Source: Lachnospiraceae bacterium (GTDB lineage Bacteria > Bacillota > Clostridia > Lachnospirales > Lachnospiraceae). From it: 64,000 nt of DNA. Of this stretch, positions 52,385 through 59,736 are shown one piece after another (positions within the stretch are counted from its first letter, which is position 1; every line of letters begins with the position of its first letter). Both the position numbers and the translations under genes were made by a program. The DNA lies in assembly GCA_029053015.1 (NCBI GenBank), contig JAIDHX010000036.1, forward strand, positions 1 through 64,000, given 5' to 3'. The notes below the pieces were generated by a model, which was not told the DNA's origin, searched no databases, and was given only the letters and a program-made list of their open reading frames with translations.

Positions 52385-53596
52385 ATGATTTACAGACCTA
52401 TGTATGTGGATAAAATAATGGCTTATGTAGACACTCCTTTTGTAAAAGTATTGACCGGAGTCCGTCGCTGCGGGAAGTCTACGATACTTAAAATGATTAT
52501 GGAAAAGCTGCGAACGGAGCGGAATATTCCCGCAGATCGTATTGTAAGCTGCCGTTATGATTCAATGGAATATGAGGATATGACAGCGAAGCAGATGTAC
52601 GATCAGCTAAGAGAGCGGCTTGTGCCTGACGGAAAAACCTATCTGTTTCTTGACGAGGTTCAGGAAATCAAAGGCTGGGAAAAGGTGGTAAACTCTTTGG
52701 TATCGGACTTTGATGTGGACTTGTATGTGACAGGATCTAACTCCCGTATGATGTCTTCTGAGATTTCCACCTACCTGACCGGAAGATATATTGCTTTCCG
52801 TATCTTTACTCTTTCCTTTTCGGAATACCTGATGTTTAAGGAAAAATATGATACGGTTGGCGACCCGAGAAGCGAACTTGCAGAGTATGTCCGTTTGGGC
52901 GGATTTCCGGCAACACATTTGCAGAAGTATTCGCAGGACGAGATTTACACGATTGTTCGGGATATTTATAATTCGACTATTTTCTCTGATATTGTGAGGC
53001 GGAATCAGGTTAGGAAAATAGACCAATTGGAGAGGGTAGTCAAATACGCCTTTCAAAATGTCGGCAACACATTTTCCGCAAAGTCAATTTCGGATTATCT
53101 GAAATCGGAGCGCAGGCTGCTGGATAACGAAACAGTGTACAGTTATCTTGAAAAGCTGGAAAAGGCATATCTGCTCCACCGCTGTTCCCGGTACGATTTG
53201 CAGGGCAAGGAAATTTTGAAAACACAGGAAAAGTTTTATCTTGCGGATAATGCCCTGCGATACAGCGTTCTCGGTTATAATGCTGACAGCGTTGCCGCAA
53301 GCCTTGAAAATATTGTATACTTGGAACTTTGTCGCAGAAGATACACCGTCCACATCGGCAAGACAAATGATGGTGAAATCGACTTTGTAGCGGTAAGGCA
53401 GAATGAAAAGCTCTATGTGCAGGTTACGCAGGAAATTCATTCTGAGAAAACGGAAAAGCGGGAATACAGCCGTCTGCTTGAAATACGCGATAATTACCCC
53501 AAATATGTACTCAGTGCAGATGAATTTGCGGGCGGAAACTATGAGGGCATTAAGACAATGCACATAGCGGACTTTCTGCTCAGTTCTGAATATTAA
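52385..53596 (+). CDS. AAA ATPase with DUF4143 domain
   Basis: 403 residues. The N-terminal AAA (AAA_14) module has Walker A GVRRCGKST (G25-T33, lysine 31) and Walker B YLFLDEVQEI, and the sensor motif VTGSNSRMMSSEISTYLTGR. A DUF4143 domain with nuclease-like features follows (KTNDGEIDFVAVRQNEKLYVQV near 335-355 resembles the ExK motif of restriction-type endonucleases). Such genes are scattered, mobile and of unknown role. The ATG at 52385 follows GGAGGTGGTC. Confidence 0.88.
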   Translation: MIYRPMYVDKIMAYVDTPFVKVLTGVRRCGKSTILKMIMEKLRTERNIPADRIVSCRYDSMEYEDMTAKQMYDQLRERLVPDGKTYLFLDEVQEIKGWEKVVNSLVSDFDVDLYVTGSNSRMMSSEISTYLTGRYIAFRIFTLSFSEYLMFKEKYDTVGDPRSELAEYVRLGGFPATHLQKYSQDEIYTIVRDIYNSTIFSDIVRRNQVRKIDQLERVVKYAFQNVGNTFSAKSISDYLKSERRLLDNETVYSYLEKLEKAYLLHRCSRYDLQGKEILKTQEKFYLADNALRYSVLGYNADSVAASLENIVYLELCRRRYTVHIGKTNDGEIDFVAVRQNEKLYVQVTQEIHSEKTEKREYSRLLEIRDNYPKYVLSADEFAGGNYEGIKTMHIADFLLSSEY

Positions 53597-53676
53597 AATC
53601 AAATACCGACCGTAAGAAAATCCTAAGAAATTCATAAAAAAATTTCGCTAAAAAACCGAGGAATACCTTAATAAAC

Positions 53677-53734
53677 GACGCTTTTGCTTTTGGTACAATA
53701 ATGGTGCCGAGAGCAGGAGCGTTTTGTTTTGTCC
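53677..53734 (+). repeat. Repeated hairpin, copy 2 (after the ATPase gene)
   Basis: Reads like the copy at 50542-50600: GACGCTTTTGCTTTTGGTAC, then a variable loop, then GAGCAGGAGCGTTTTGTTTT. The stem ACGCTTTTGCT/AGCAGGAGCGT has mismatches offset by G-U pairs; inside, GGTAC and GTGCC pair. It lies 80 bases after the ATPase stop and 51 bases before the next start, so it could terminate one gene or regulate the next. Confidence 0.6.
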
Positions 53735-53785
53735 AAAAGCATACGAAAAAGCTGCTGTACAGTCCGGCAGAAAGGAAGTTCGTTT

Positions 53786-54559
53786 ATGAAAGATATTACG
53801 GTTTGTACGCCAAACGAGGGAAAGGCGCTTGTGATAGAGACACGGGATTACGGCAGAGTTGCAAGGTATCCGATAAAAACGCATGTTGTGATGAGCAATG
53901 AAGATATCTTTGCGCTGATGGACAGGTATGTGGCAGGAAGGGTAAAGAGCGATGACTATGTGTTTATCAGCGAGAAGGTAATTGCAATCTGTCAAGGACG
54001 GGCATACGACATTGATGAGTTGAAACCCAGGCGGCTTGCGTGGTTCTTAAGCCGCTTTGTCTATCAGTCGCCTTACGGCATCGGGCTTGGTTCTCCGTGG
54101 ACGATGGAGCTTGCCATAAGAGACGTGGGAACTGTCAGAATATTGTTTGCGGCAGTCTGCTCTGCCATTACAAAGCCGTTTGGCAGGCGGGGTATTTTCT
54201 ACAAGATTGCCGGCATGAAGGCACGGGCAATCGACGGGCCTTGCGACTGCACCATTCCGCCCTATAACCATTTTGCAAAAATGGCGCCGGCGGTTCCCAA
54301 TCAGGTTGCCGAGTCACTTTCAAAGCATATCGGCTGCGGGGTGGTGATTATCGACGCCAATGACCTCAATGTGGAAGTACTGGGAAAAAGCAGCAGGAAT
54401 ATCAGCGACAGTTTCTGCCGGCAGGCATTTCATGACAATCCGCTTGGGCAGTCGGCGCAGTCAACCCCGATTGCGGTGGTACGCCGGATTGACTGCGCTG
54501 ACAGACTGCCGCAATGTCAGCGGGATGAAACCGCTACTTTAAAAGCGTTTCGTATTTAA
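53786..54559 (+). CDS. CofE-like F420 ligase-family protein
   Basis: 257 residues of the coenzyme F420-0:gamma-glutamyl ligase superfamily (SDDYVFISEKVIAICQGRAY, IPPYNHFAKMAPAVPNQVAE, CGVVIIDANDLNVEVLGKSS). In archaea and actinobacteria CofE adds glutamates to F420. Clostridia generally lack F420 synthesis, so the natural substrate of this stand-alone relative is unknown. The ATG follows AAAGGAAG. The reverse-strand ABC permease overlaps its 3' end by 26 bases. Confidence 0.8.
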   Translation: MKDITVCTPNEGKALVIETRDYGRVARYPIKTHVVMSNEDIFALMDRYVAGRVKSDDYVFISEKVIAICQGRAYDIDELKPRRLAWFLSRFVYQSPYGIGLGSPWTMELAIRDVGTVRILFAAVCSAITKPFGRRGIFYKIAGMKARAIDGPCDCTIPPYNHFAKMAPAVPNQVAESLSKHIGCGVVIIDANDLNVEVLGKSSRNISDSFCRQAFHDNPLGQSAQSTPIAVVRRIDCADRLPQCQRDETATLKAFRI

Positions 54560-55322
54560 AATGTGACATGGATTGTTTCAGCAGCAGTATGGCAAGGAAA
54601 GCACATACGATGCCAAGGGCAAGCAGAATCCACGCGTTTATCAGCAGAACACCGGTAAACTGCCCTACCAACAGCATGATAATGGGGAATATCAGAAAAA
54701 CAGCGCCCTGCTGCGCGTCCTCCACACTCTGCGCCTTGGCGGAGGCCTTGACAATCAGCGTGATGGCGATCAGGGAAATGGCAGGTGCGACCAACAATAG
54801 GACGAGCAGCCATTTGAAATCCGGCAGAATGAAAAACCCTGTAAACAGACAGGTTTCTGCTTCCAGTACAATGAGCATCACGATGAAGGAAATGGCGGAG
54901 ACAAACATACTGAGCAGGAAAGCCGCCAGTACCTTGGCGCGGAAAATCTGTTTTAAGGACAAGGGACAGTATAAAAGTGTTTCCAGTGTCCTTTTTTCTT
55001 TTTCACCTACAAAGGAACATGCAGCCATAACCGATGATGCCATGATAGGAATAAGCATGAAAAATATGGGCAGCATGTAGTTTAATACAAGGCTGACTAT
55101 GCTTTCCGAAGAGACTTCTTCCTGACCGGCCATAGGAAGCATGGCAAGCAGTTTTTGAAAATCAGCGCTTTCAGACGGGGCAAAACGGACGATAAGAATA
55201 AACATAGTGGGCACTACGACAGTCAGCACGATGGGAACCGCCAGCAAAGTGACAAACATCCGATGGTTAGAGGTGATTCCCCGAATATCTTTTTTTATAA
55301 TGGCAGTTATCTGATTTTTCAA
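54534..55322 (-). CDS. ABC-2 type transporter permease (NatB-like)
   Basis: 262 residues with six membrane helices and a large external loop after the first (MFILIVRFAPSESADFQKLL), the NatB/CcmB-type ABC-2 permease. Together with the ATPase encoded two bases upstream it forms an exporter for sodium, drugs, antibiotics or lipids. Its 3' end overlaps that of the convergent CofE-like gene. Confidence 0.88.
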   Translation of the reverse strand: MKNQITAIIKKDIRGITSNHRMFVTLLAVPIVLTVVVPTMFILIVRFAPSESADFQKLLAMLPMAGQEEVSSESIVSLVLNYMLPIFFMLIPIMASSVMAACSFVGEKEKRTLETLLYCPLSLKQIFRAKVLAAFLLSMFVSAISFIVMLIVLEAETCLFTGFFILPDFKWLLVLLLVAPAISLIAITLIVKASAKAQSVEDAQQGAVFLIFPIIMLLVGQFTGVLLINAWILLALGIVCAFLAILLLKQSMSHFKYETLLK

Positions 55323-55324
55323 GC

Positions 55325-56248
55325 TTATACCTCCTTGCCCGTTTCGCGGGTCTTGAAATTTTCGGTCAGGGTAAAATAAATGTCTTCCAGAGACGGCAGC
55401 TCGGCGGAAATGTGGTAGATTTGCCCGCCTGCGTCAGTGATTCTGCGGACAAGCTGCGGGATTTCCTCTTCAGACTGTATGGGAAGCTCAAAGGTAAACT
55501 CGCCTGTCTGTCTGCATAAGCCCTCCGGAAGGTTTTTGGCTTTCAGTTTCACTGTCATGCCGGAGCATATTCTGCTGCGCAGCGCATCGAGTGTTCCTTC
55601 CGCCAAAAGCCGTCCCTCTGCCATAAGGCCATAGCGGGTGCAGACTTCCTGTGCGTAGCGGAGCTGGTGGGTGCAGAGAAAAACAGTGATGCCGTTTTCG
55701 ACAGCCAGCCGGCGTATCATGGAGTTGACATTCTGCGCACTTTCCGGATCGAGACCGGAGGTGGGTTCGTCTAAAAACAGAATCTGCGGCTGATGCATCA
55801 GGGCTCGTGCAAGAGAAAGGCGCTGCCGCATACCGGTGGAATAGGCGGCAAGCTTCCGGTCTTTTGCATCGCCGAGTTCAAGCTGTTCCAGCAGTTTTGC
55901 ACCGCGTTTTTCACTGTCATCCTTGCTAAGTCCGAATACGGAGCCGTAAAAAACAAGGTTTTGGATGCCGGTCAGGTTGTCGTACATCTGCGCGTGTTCT
56001 GTGACGACGCCGGAGAGTGCGTGCACTTTTTCCGGATTTTCGGAAGGGTTGATTCCGAATACGCTTACATTTCCTTCCGTGGGAGACAGCATGCCATTGA
56101 GCAGCTTTACGGTAGTGGTCTTGCCCGCGCCGTTGGGACCTAAGAAGCCAAACACCTCGCCCTGCGAGAGGCTTAAGCTTACGGAATCGACGGCTTTTTT
56201 GCCGCCTGTGTAGATTTTTGATAAAGAGTTCATGGTAACAGCATTCAT
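55325..56248 (-). CDS. ABC transporter ATP-binding protein
   Basis: 307 residues: Walker A GPNGAGKTT, signature YSTGMRQRLSLARAL, Walker B ILFLDEPTSGLD, H-loop VFLCTHQ. A C-terminal domain of about 80 residues is typical for NatA/CcmA-type ATPases. Partner of the permease just downstream. It overlaps the XRE regulator gene by four bases, so the three form one coupled unit. Confidence 0.92.
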   Translation of the reverse strand: MNAVTMNSLSKIYTGGKKAVDSVSLSLSQGEVFGFLGPNGAGKTTTVKLLNGMLSPTEGNVSVFGINPSENPEKVHALSGVVTEHAQMYDNLTGIQNLVFYGSVFGLSKDDSEKRGAKLLEQLELGDAKDRKLAAYSTGMRQRLSLARALMHQPQILFLDEPTSGLDPESAQNVNSMIRRLAVENGITVFLCTHQLRYAQEVCTRYGLMAEGRLLAEGTLDALRSRICSGMTVKLKAKNLPEGLCRQTGEFTFELPIQSEEEIPQLVRRITDAGGQIYHISAELPSLEDIYFTLTENFKTRETGKEV

Positions 56249-57366
56249 ATAGTGTCCTCCGCGCCGTTTCTGAGCCGGCGAATGATATTTTGGAACCGTG
56301 TATTGTTTACAAGAGGGGCAAAAATAGGGTTATCCGAGACGGAAGTTATCATGCTTTTCCGAACGACGGATTCGTCTCTGGGTAAATCGCTTCCCAGCGC
56401 AAGGGTATCTTCCAGCCAGTCATCGAGGAGATTGAAATAGGAATCTCCGTGAAGCTTGAGTGGATAAATATCGGACAAAACCAAGTCTGCATAGCTATCC
56501 AGTATGGCAAGCGCCTGTTCCTCGTTTCCTCTTTTTGTAAATTCCTGTGCGATATAGATGTATACCGACAATAAAAAGCCGGGGTGCAGCGTCTTTAAGT
56601 CAAATATTTCCGCGATGGCAAGTGTGCGCCTGCGTGATTCTTCAAAAGAAGTATTATCGTCCTCGCACAGACCCATGTAGGGGAGAAGCAGACTCAGCAG
56701 TGACAGGACAGTCTGGTACATACCTACCTGCAAAGTGCGTTTGGCTTCTGTCAGGTTTCCTTTCATCTGAAAAGCGGATGCCAGCAGAGGCTCCGGCGAC
56801 ATCATAGGCATTTCATGAGTGGAGAGCAGGGAGAGAACTTCGTCGCTTCTCCCGAGCTGAAGCAGGCAAAAGGCTTCCATATTCATGGCCTGCGTCTGCA
56901 GCGCGACGTCCCGGCTTTCTTCTCTGACACGGATAAAGAGATCCAGGGCCTCCTCCATAATAAGGGGAATTTTTTCGGGCGGACCTGCCAGCATGCAGTG
57001 ATTCACATACAGACTGCCAATCTGAAACAGAAGAGGTGCACAGGAAAAGTATTTCTTTGCAAGTTCACGACAATGCGTCATAACCTCTTCAAAAGGTTTT
57101 TCGGAAAAATCGCGGCATAGCTGTCGGTAAAGCCTGCGGATATCCTCCTTGGTCATCTGCGGTTCGTAGCCGATCAAGTCGTCAATACTGATGTTGAAAA
57201 AAGTGGCGAGCCGCGGCAGAAGCGTAATATCGGGGTAGGTGGCGCCGGTCTCCCATTTGGAGACGGAAGCCTTGGAAACACCCATGTATTCCGCAAGCTC
57301 CTCCTGCGTGATGCCGCGCCTGCGGCGGTTTTTTATCAAATTTGCACCGATGTTTAATTCTTTCAT
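56245..57366 (-). CDS. XRE regulator with helical-repeat sensor domain
   Basis: 373 residues. An N-terminal helix-turn-helix (RRRGITQEELAEYMGVSKAS ... KWETGATYPDITLLPRLATF) is followed by about 270 residues of TPR-like helical pairs (LLFQIGSLYVNHCMLAGPPE, LQMKGNLTEAKRTL-type units). This plan matches peptide-responsive Rap/Rgg/PlcR or MutR-like regulators, some of which are controlled by imported peptides. As first gene of the transporter unit it likely controls it. The start follows the AAAGGAGCA-type site weakly. Confidence 0.82.
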   Translation of the reverse strand: MKELNIGANLIKNRRRRGITQEELAEYMGVSKASVSKWETGATYPDITLLPRLATFFNISIDDLIGYEPQMTKEDIRRLYRQLCRDFSEKPFEEVMTHCRELAKKYFSCAPLLFQIGSLYVNHCMLAGPPEKIPLIMEEALDLFIRVREESRDVALQTQAMNMEAFCLLQLGRSDEVLSLLSTHEMPMMSPEPLLASAFQMKGNLTEAKRTLQVGMYQTVLSLLSLLLPYMGLCEDDNTSFEESRRRTLAIAEIFDLKTLHPGFLLSVYIYIAQEFTKRGNEEQALAILDSYADLVLSDIYPLKLHGDSYFNLLDDWLEDTLALGSDLPRDESVVRKSMITSVSDNPIFAPLVNNTRFQNIIRRLRNGAEDTI

Positions 57367-57520
57367 GACACTGCTCCGTTTCTGCCCGATCTGTAAGGCT
57401 TCGTATATATGGTAGTATTATAGAATTTTGGGTCGGATATTACAATGGATTTAAAAGCAATAAAAGTTGAAAAAGTTGCAAGATGGGAAACTTTAAAGAG
57501 CTGGTCTTACGGAGAGTCAC

Positions 57521-57655
57521 GCCGTCAGCTTCCCATATTTCTATTCAGACGCGCTCTCGCTCGAATAAAAACGCAGCGGATGCTAGGCTCAAAAGGACTT
57601 CGCCAAGCACCGGCGTTTTTATACGGTCTGCATAGAAATACGGGAAGCTGACGGC
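57521..57655 (-). repeat. Long imperfect palindrome, copy C
   Basis: Outer arms of 30 bases: GCCGTCAGCTTCCCATATTT... (57521-57550) and the near-complement at 57626-57655. Between them sits the conserved core, which read on the minus strand is AAAACGCCGGTGCTTGGCGA ... CATCCGCTGCGTTTTTATT followed by GAGCGAGAGCGCGTCTG. It is inverted relative to copy D, 85 bases further on. Confidence 0.75.
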
Positions 57656-57740
57656 TGATAGCCGCATAACAGCCCTTGTGACAATTTGTATCTTGCCGCT
57701 TTTAAAGCAGCGCTTAGAAAAATTTGTTTTGCAGCATACA

Positions 57741-57878
57741 GCCTATAGCGGAGCCCTGTCCCTGTTAAGACCATATAAAAACGCCGGTGCTTGGCGAGGT
57801 ATTTCACGAGCCTAGCATCCGCTGCGTTTTTATTTGAGCGAGAGCGCGTCTGAACAGGGACAGGGTTCCGCTATAGGC
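57741..57878 (+). repeat. Long imperfect palindrome, copy D
   Basis: Outer arms of 26 bases, GCCTATAGCGGAGCCCTGTC... (57741-57766) and its near-perfect complement (57853-57878). The core matches the reverse complement of copy C over about 85 bases with few changes, including TATAAAAACGCCGGTGCTTG and the GAGCGAGAGCGCGTCTG motif (near 57837-57853). The outer arms are unrelated to those of copy C and B. Confidence 0.75.
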
Positions 57879-57974
57879 GTCACTCTCCGCAAAACCAAAG
57901 TTTTCCCCAAGAAAGAAAAAATCTTTGACGAACCTTTCTTTATTTTATATGATATAAGCGAGGAGGACACATCG

Positions 57975-58811
57975 ATGACCCTTGAGAAAACCTTGTATGT
58001 AACAGACCTGGACGGAACCCTGCTCAATACGAAGGACAGAATCAACCCGAAAAGCCTTCAAATTATCAACGGACTGATAGAACAGGGCATGCTGTTTACC
58101 TATGCGACGGCGAGGTCGCTTTCCTCAGCATTGGTGGTAGCGGAGGGCTTAAGTACAAAAAATCCGGTGATTACCTATAACGGCGCCTTTATTGTGCAGC
58201 CACAGACAGGAGAAATTTTGTCTTCGCTGTTTTTTACCGAAGAGGAAGCGGATTTTACGAAAAAAATTTTGGAGCGGCAAGGAATAAGCCCGCTTGTCTA
58301 CGGATATGTGGCAGGGCAGGAAAGGGTGTCGTGGAATACGGCGCGGGAGAATGACGGTATAAGACGCTATCTTTCCAATAGAAAAGAGGACAGACGGCTG
58401 CGTCCGCTGGAAGACGGCAGAGGACTGTATGACGGAGAAGTGTTTTACTACACCTGTATTGGAGAGCGGGAAGAGCTGGAGCCTGTATATGATGTTTTTT
58501 CAAAAGACGAAAGGTTCCGCTGTACTCTGCAGCAGGAACTTTACAGGGAAGAATACTGGTGCGAAATTATGCCGAAAAAGGCAACCAAGGCGGAGGCGAT
58601 AAAGACGCTGAAGGAGTTGCTTCACTGCGAAAGAATCGTTTCTTTCGGCGACGCAATTAACGATATTCCCATGTTTGAAATTTCCGATGCGTGTTATGCG
58701 GTAGACAATGCCGTGCCGGAGCTGAAAAAGCTGGCGACAGGCATTGTGGACAGCAACGACAATGACGGCGTTGCGAAATGCCTGCTTGCACTGACAAAAA
58801 AATTTTTTTAG
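57975..58811 (+). CDS. Cof-type HAD family phosphatase
   Basis: 278 residues, a Cof/YbhA-type haloacid dehalogenase phosphatase with C2B cap. The catalytic motif I is DLDGTLL (D11, D13), motif III lysine is in KATKAEAIKTL, and motif IV is FGDAINDIPMFEIS. Such enzymes dephosphorylate sugar phosphates or cofactors with broad substrate use. The ATG follows GAGGAGGACAC. A terminator is immediately after the stop, where a flagellar promoter overlaps. Confidence 0.9.
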   Translation: MTLEKTLYVTDLDGTLLNTKDRINPKSLQIINGLIEQGMLFTYATARSLSSALVVAEGLSTKNPVITYNGAFIVQPQTGEILSSLFFTEEEADFTKKILERQGISPLVYGYVAGQERVSWNTARENDGIRRYLSNRKEDRRLRPLEDGRGLYDGEVFYYTCIGEREELEPVYDVFSKDERFRCTLQQELYREEYWCEIMPKKATKAEAIKTLKELLHCERIVSFGDAINDIPMFEISDACYAVDNAVPELKKLATGIVDSNDNDGVAKCLLALTKKFF

Positions 58812-58841
58812 GGATGGACGCTAAAGTTCATCCCTTTTTTT
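58810..58841 (+). terminator. Terminator of the HAD phosphatase gene
   Basis: AGGGATGGA (58810-58818) pairs with TTCATCCCT (58827-58835), followed by a run of seven T. Confidence 0.8.
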
Positions 58842-58855
58842 ACGATATATATAAT
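58822..58855 (+). promoter_or_regulatory. Sigma-D (FliA)-like promoter of the flgM operon
   Basis: TAAA (58822-58825), exactly 15 bases, TACGATAT (58841-58848) fits the TAAA-N15-GCCGATAT flagellar consensus in 10 of 12 bases. The TAAA lies in the loop of the HAD terminator. A TATAAT at 58850-58855 could be a second, sigma-A, -10 with a weak -35. The flgM ribosome site AGGAGG follows near 58880. Confidence 0.6.
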
Positions 58856-58893
58856 ATCAAACATATGAAGTTTGCAGAAAGGAGGAGTCAAAT

Positions 58894-59169
58894 ATGCGTA
58901 TTGAAGCATATAATCAGGTACAACAGCTTTACAATACCAGAAAACCGGGGCAGGTTCAGAAATCCGCAGGAGTGAGTTTTTCTGATCAGGTTCAGATTAG
59001 CAGATTTGGAAAAGATATCCAGACCGCCAAGACCGCAGTTGCTGATTGCCCTGATGTCAGGGAAGACGTAACGGCTCCTATTAAGGCGAGTATTAAGGCA
59101 GGTACCTATGAAGTGAACATGGGCAGTTTTGCTGATAAGCTGTTGGCAAAATATCAGGAAATGAGGTAA
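58894..59169 (+). CDS. flgM: Anti-sigma-28 factor FlgM
   Basis: 91 residues. FlgM proteins bind the flagellar sigma factor (SigD/FliA) until the hook is complete, then are exported. The C-terminal half has the FlgM pattern (VREDVTAPIKASIKAGTYEV ... SFADKLLAK) and the N-terminus is disordered and polar, as usual. AAAGGAGGAG precedes the ATG. The next gene starts five bases later. Confidence 0.9.
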   Translation: MRIEAYNQVQQLYNTRKPGQVQKSAGVSFSDQVQISRFGKDIQTAKTAVADCPDVREDVTAPIKASIKAGTYEVNMGSFADKLLAKYQEMR

Positions 59170-59174
59170 TCCCT

Positions 59175-59693
59175 GTGGCAAGTCTGATAGAGAATCTGAT
59201 AAGCGTATTAGAACAGGAAGGCGCAGAATATGAAGCGCTTTTGGGATTATCAATGCAAAAAACCCCTATTATTGTGAAGGGGGATTTGCCGGCATTACAA
59301 AAAATCACGGATGAAGAACAGACAGTGGTGAATAAAATCAATCACTTGGAGCATGAGCGAAGTGAAGTGATGAAAGACATAGCCAACGTCATGAACAAGG
59401 ATGTTAAGACCCTGAAATTGGTGAATCTGATTCAGATGCTTGAGAGCAGGCCTGCTGAAAGCAAGAAGCTTGCTGAGGTACATGACCGTCTGAAAAGTGT
59501 TGTGGGCAGTATGCAGCAGATCAACGAACAGAACAAGGAGCTGATAGCTCATTCTCTGGAGATGGTTGAATTTGACATGAATCTGATTCACGCGATGAAG
59601 GCAGCGCCTGAGACAGCAAATTACAACAGAGGAGCCTATAATGCAGGGGATGTTATAGGCGGCGGAAGAAGCGATTTCGACGCGAAGAGTTAG
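59175..59693 (+). CDS. FlgN-like flagellar export chaperone
   Basis: 172 residues from a GTG start with a weak ribosome site, five bases after flgM. The chain is almost wholly helical (coiled coil in residues 1-130: MASLIENLISVLEQEGAEYE, then EHERSEVMKDIANVMNKDVK), the plan of FlgN chaperones that carry FlgK and FlgL to the export gate. The C-terminal 30 residues are flexible (NRGAYNAGDVIGGGRSDF). Both chaperone clients follow directly. Confidence 0.85.
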   Translation: MASLIENLISVLEQEGAEYEALLGLSMQKTPIIVKGDLPALQKITDEEQTVVNKINHLEHERSEVMKDIANVMNKDVKTLKLVNLIQMLESRPAESKKLAEVHDRLKSVVGSMQQINEQNKELIAHSLEMVEFDMNLIHAMKAAPETANYNRGAYNAGDVIGGGRSDFDAKS

Positions 59694-59736
59694 ATCCTGG
59701 GCACGGGGATTTCGTGCATGACGTGAGGTGATTATT

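Larger units (their letters stand above)
57367..57974. other. Gene-free 608-base region dominated by inverted repeats
   Basis: No convincing gene. The region holds the palindromes C (57521-57655) and D (57741-57878), which are themselves inverted copies of one another, and the promoter area of the XRE regulator and of the HAD gene. An open frame of 68 codons at 57445-57651 is formed by repeat C and is not supported. Confidence 0.6.

Noticed and set aside
57445..57651. Open frame of 68 codons in the large repeat region
   Set aside because: It lies in palindrome C, has no ribosome site and its sequence is the translation of the repeat core, including the GAGCGAGAGCGCG complement. Treated as non-coding.
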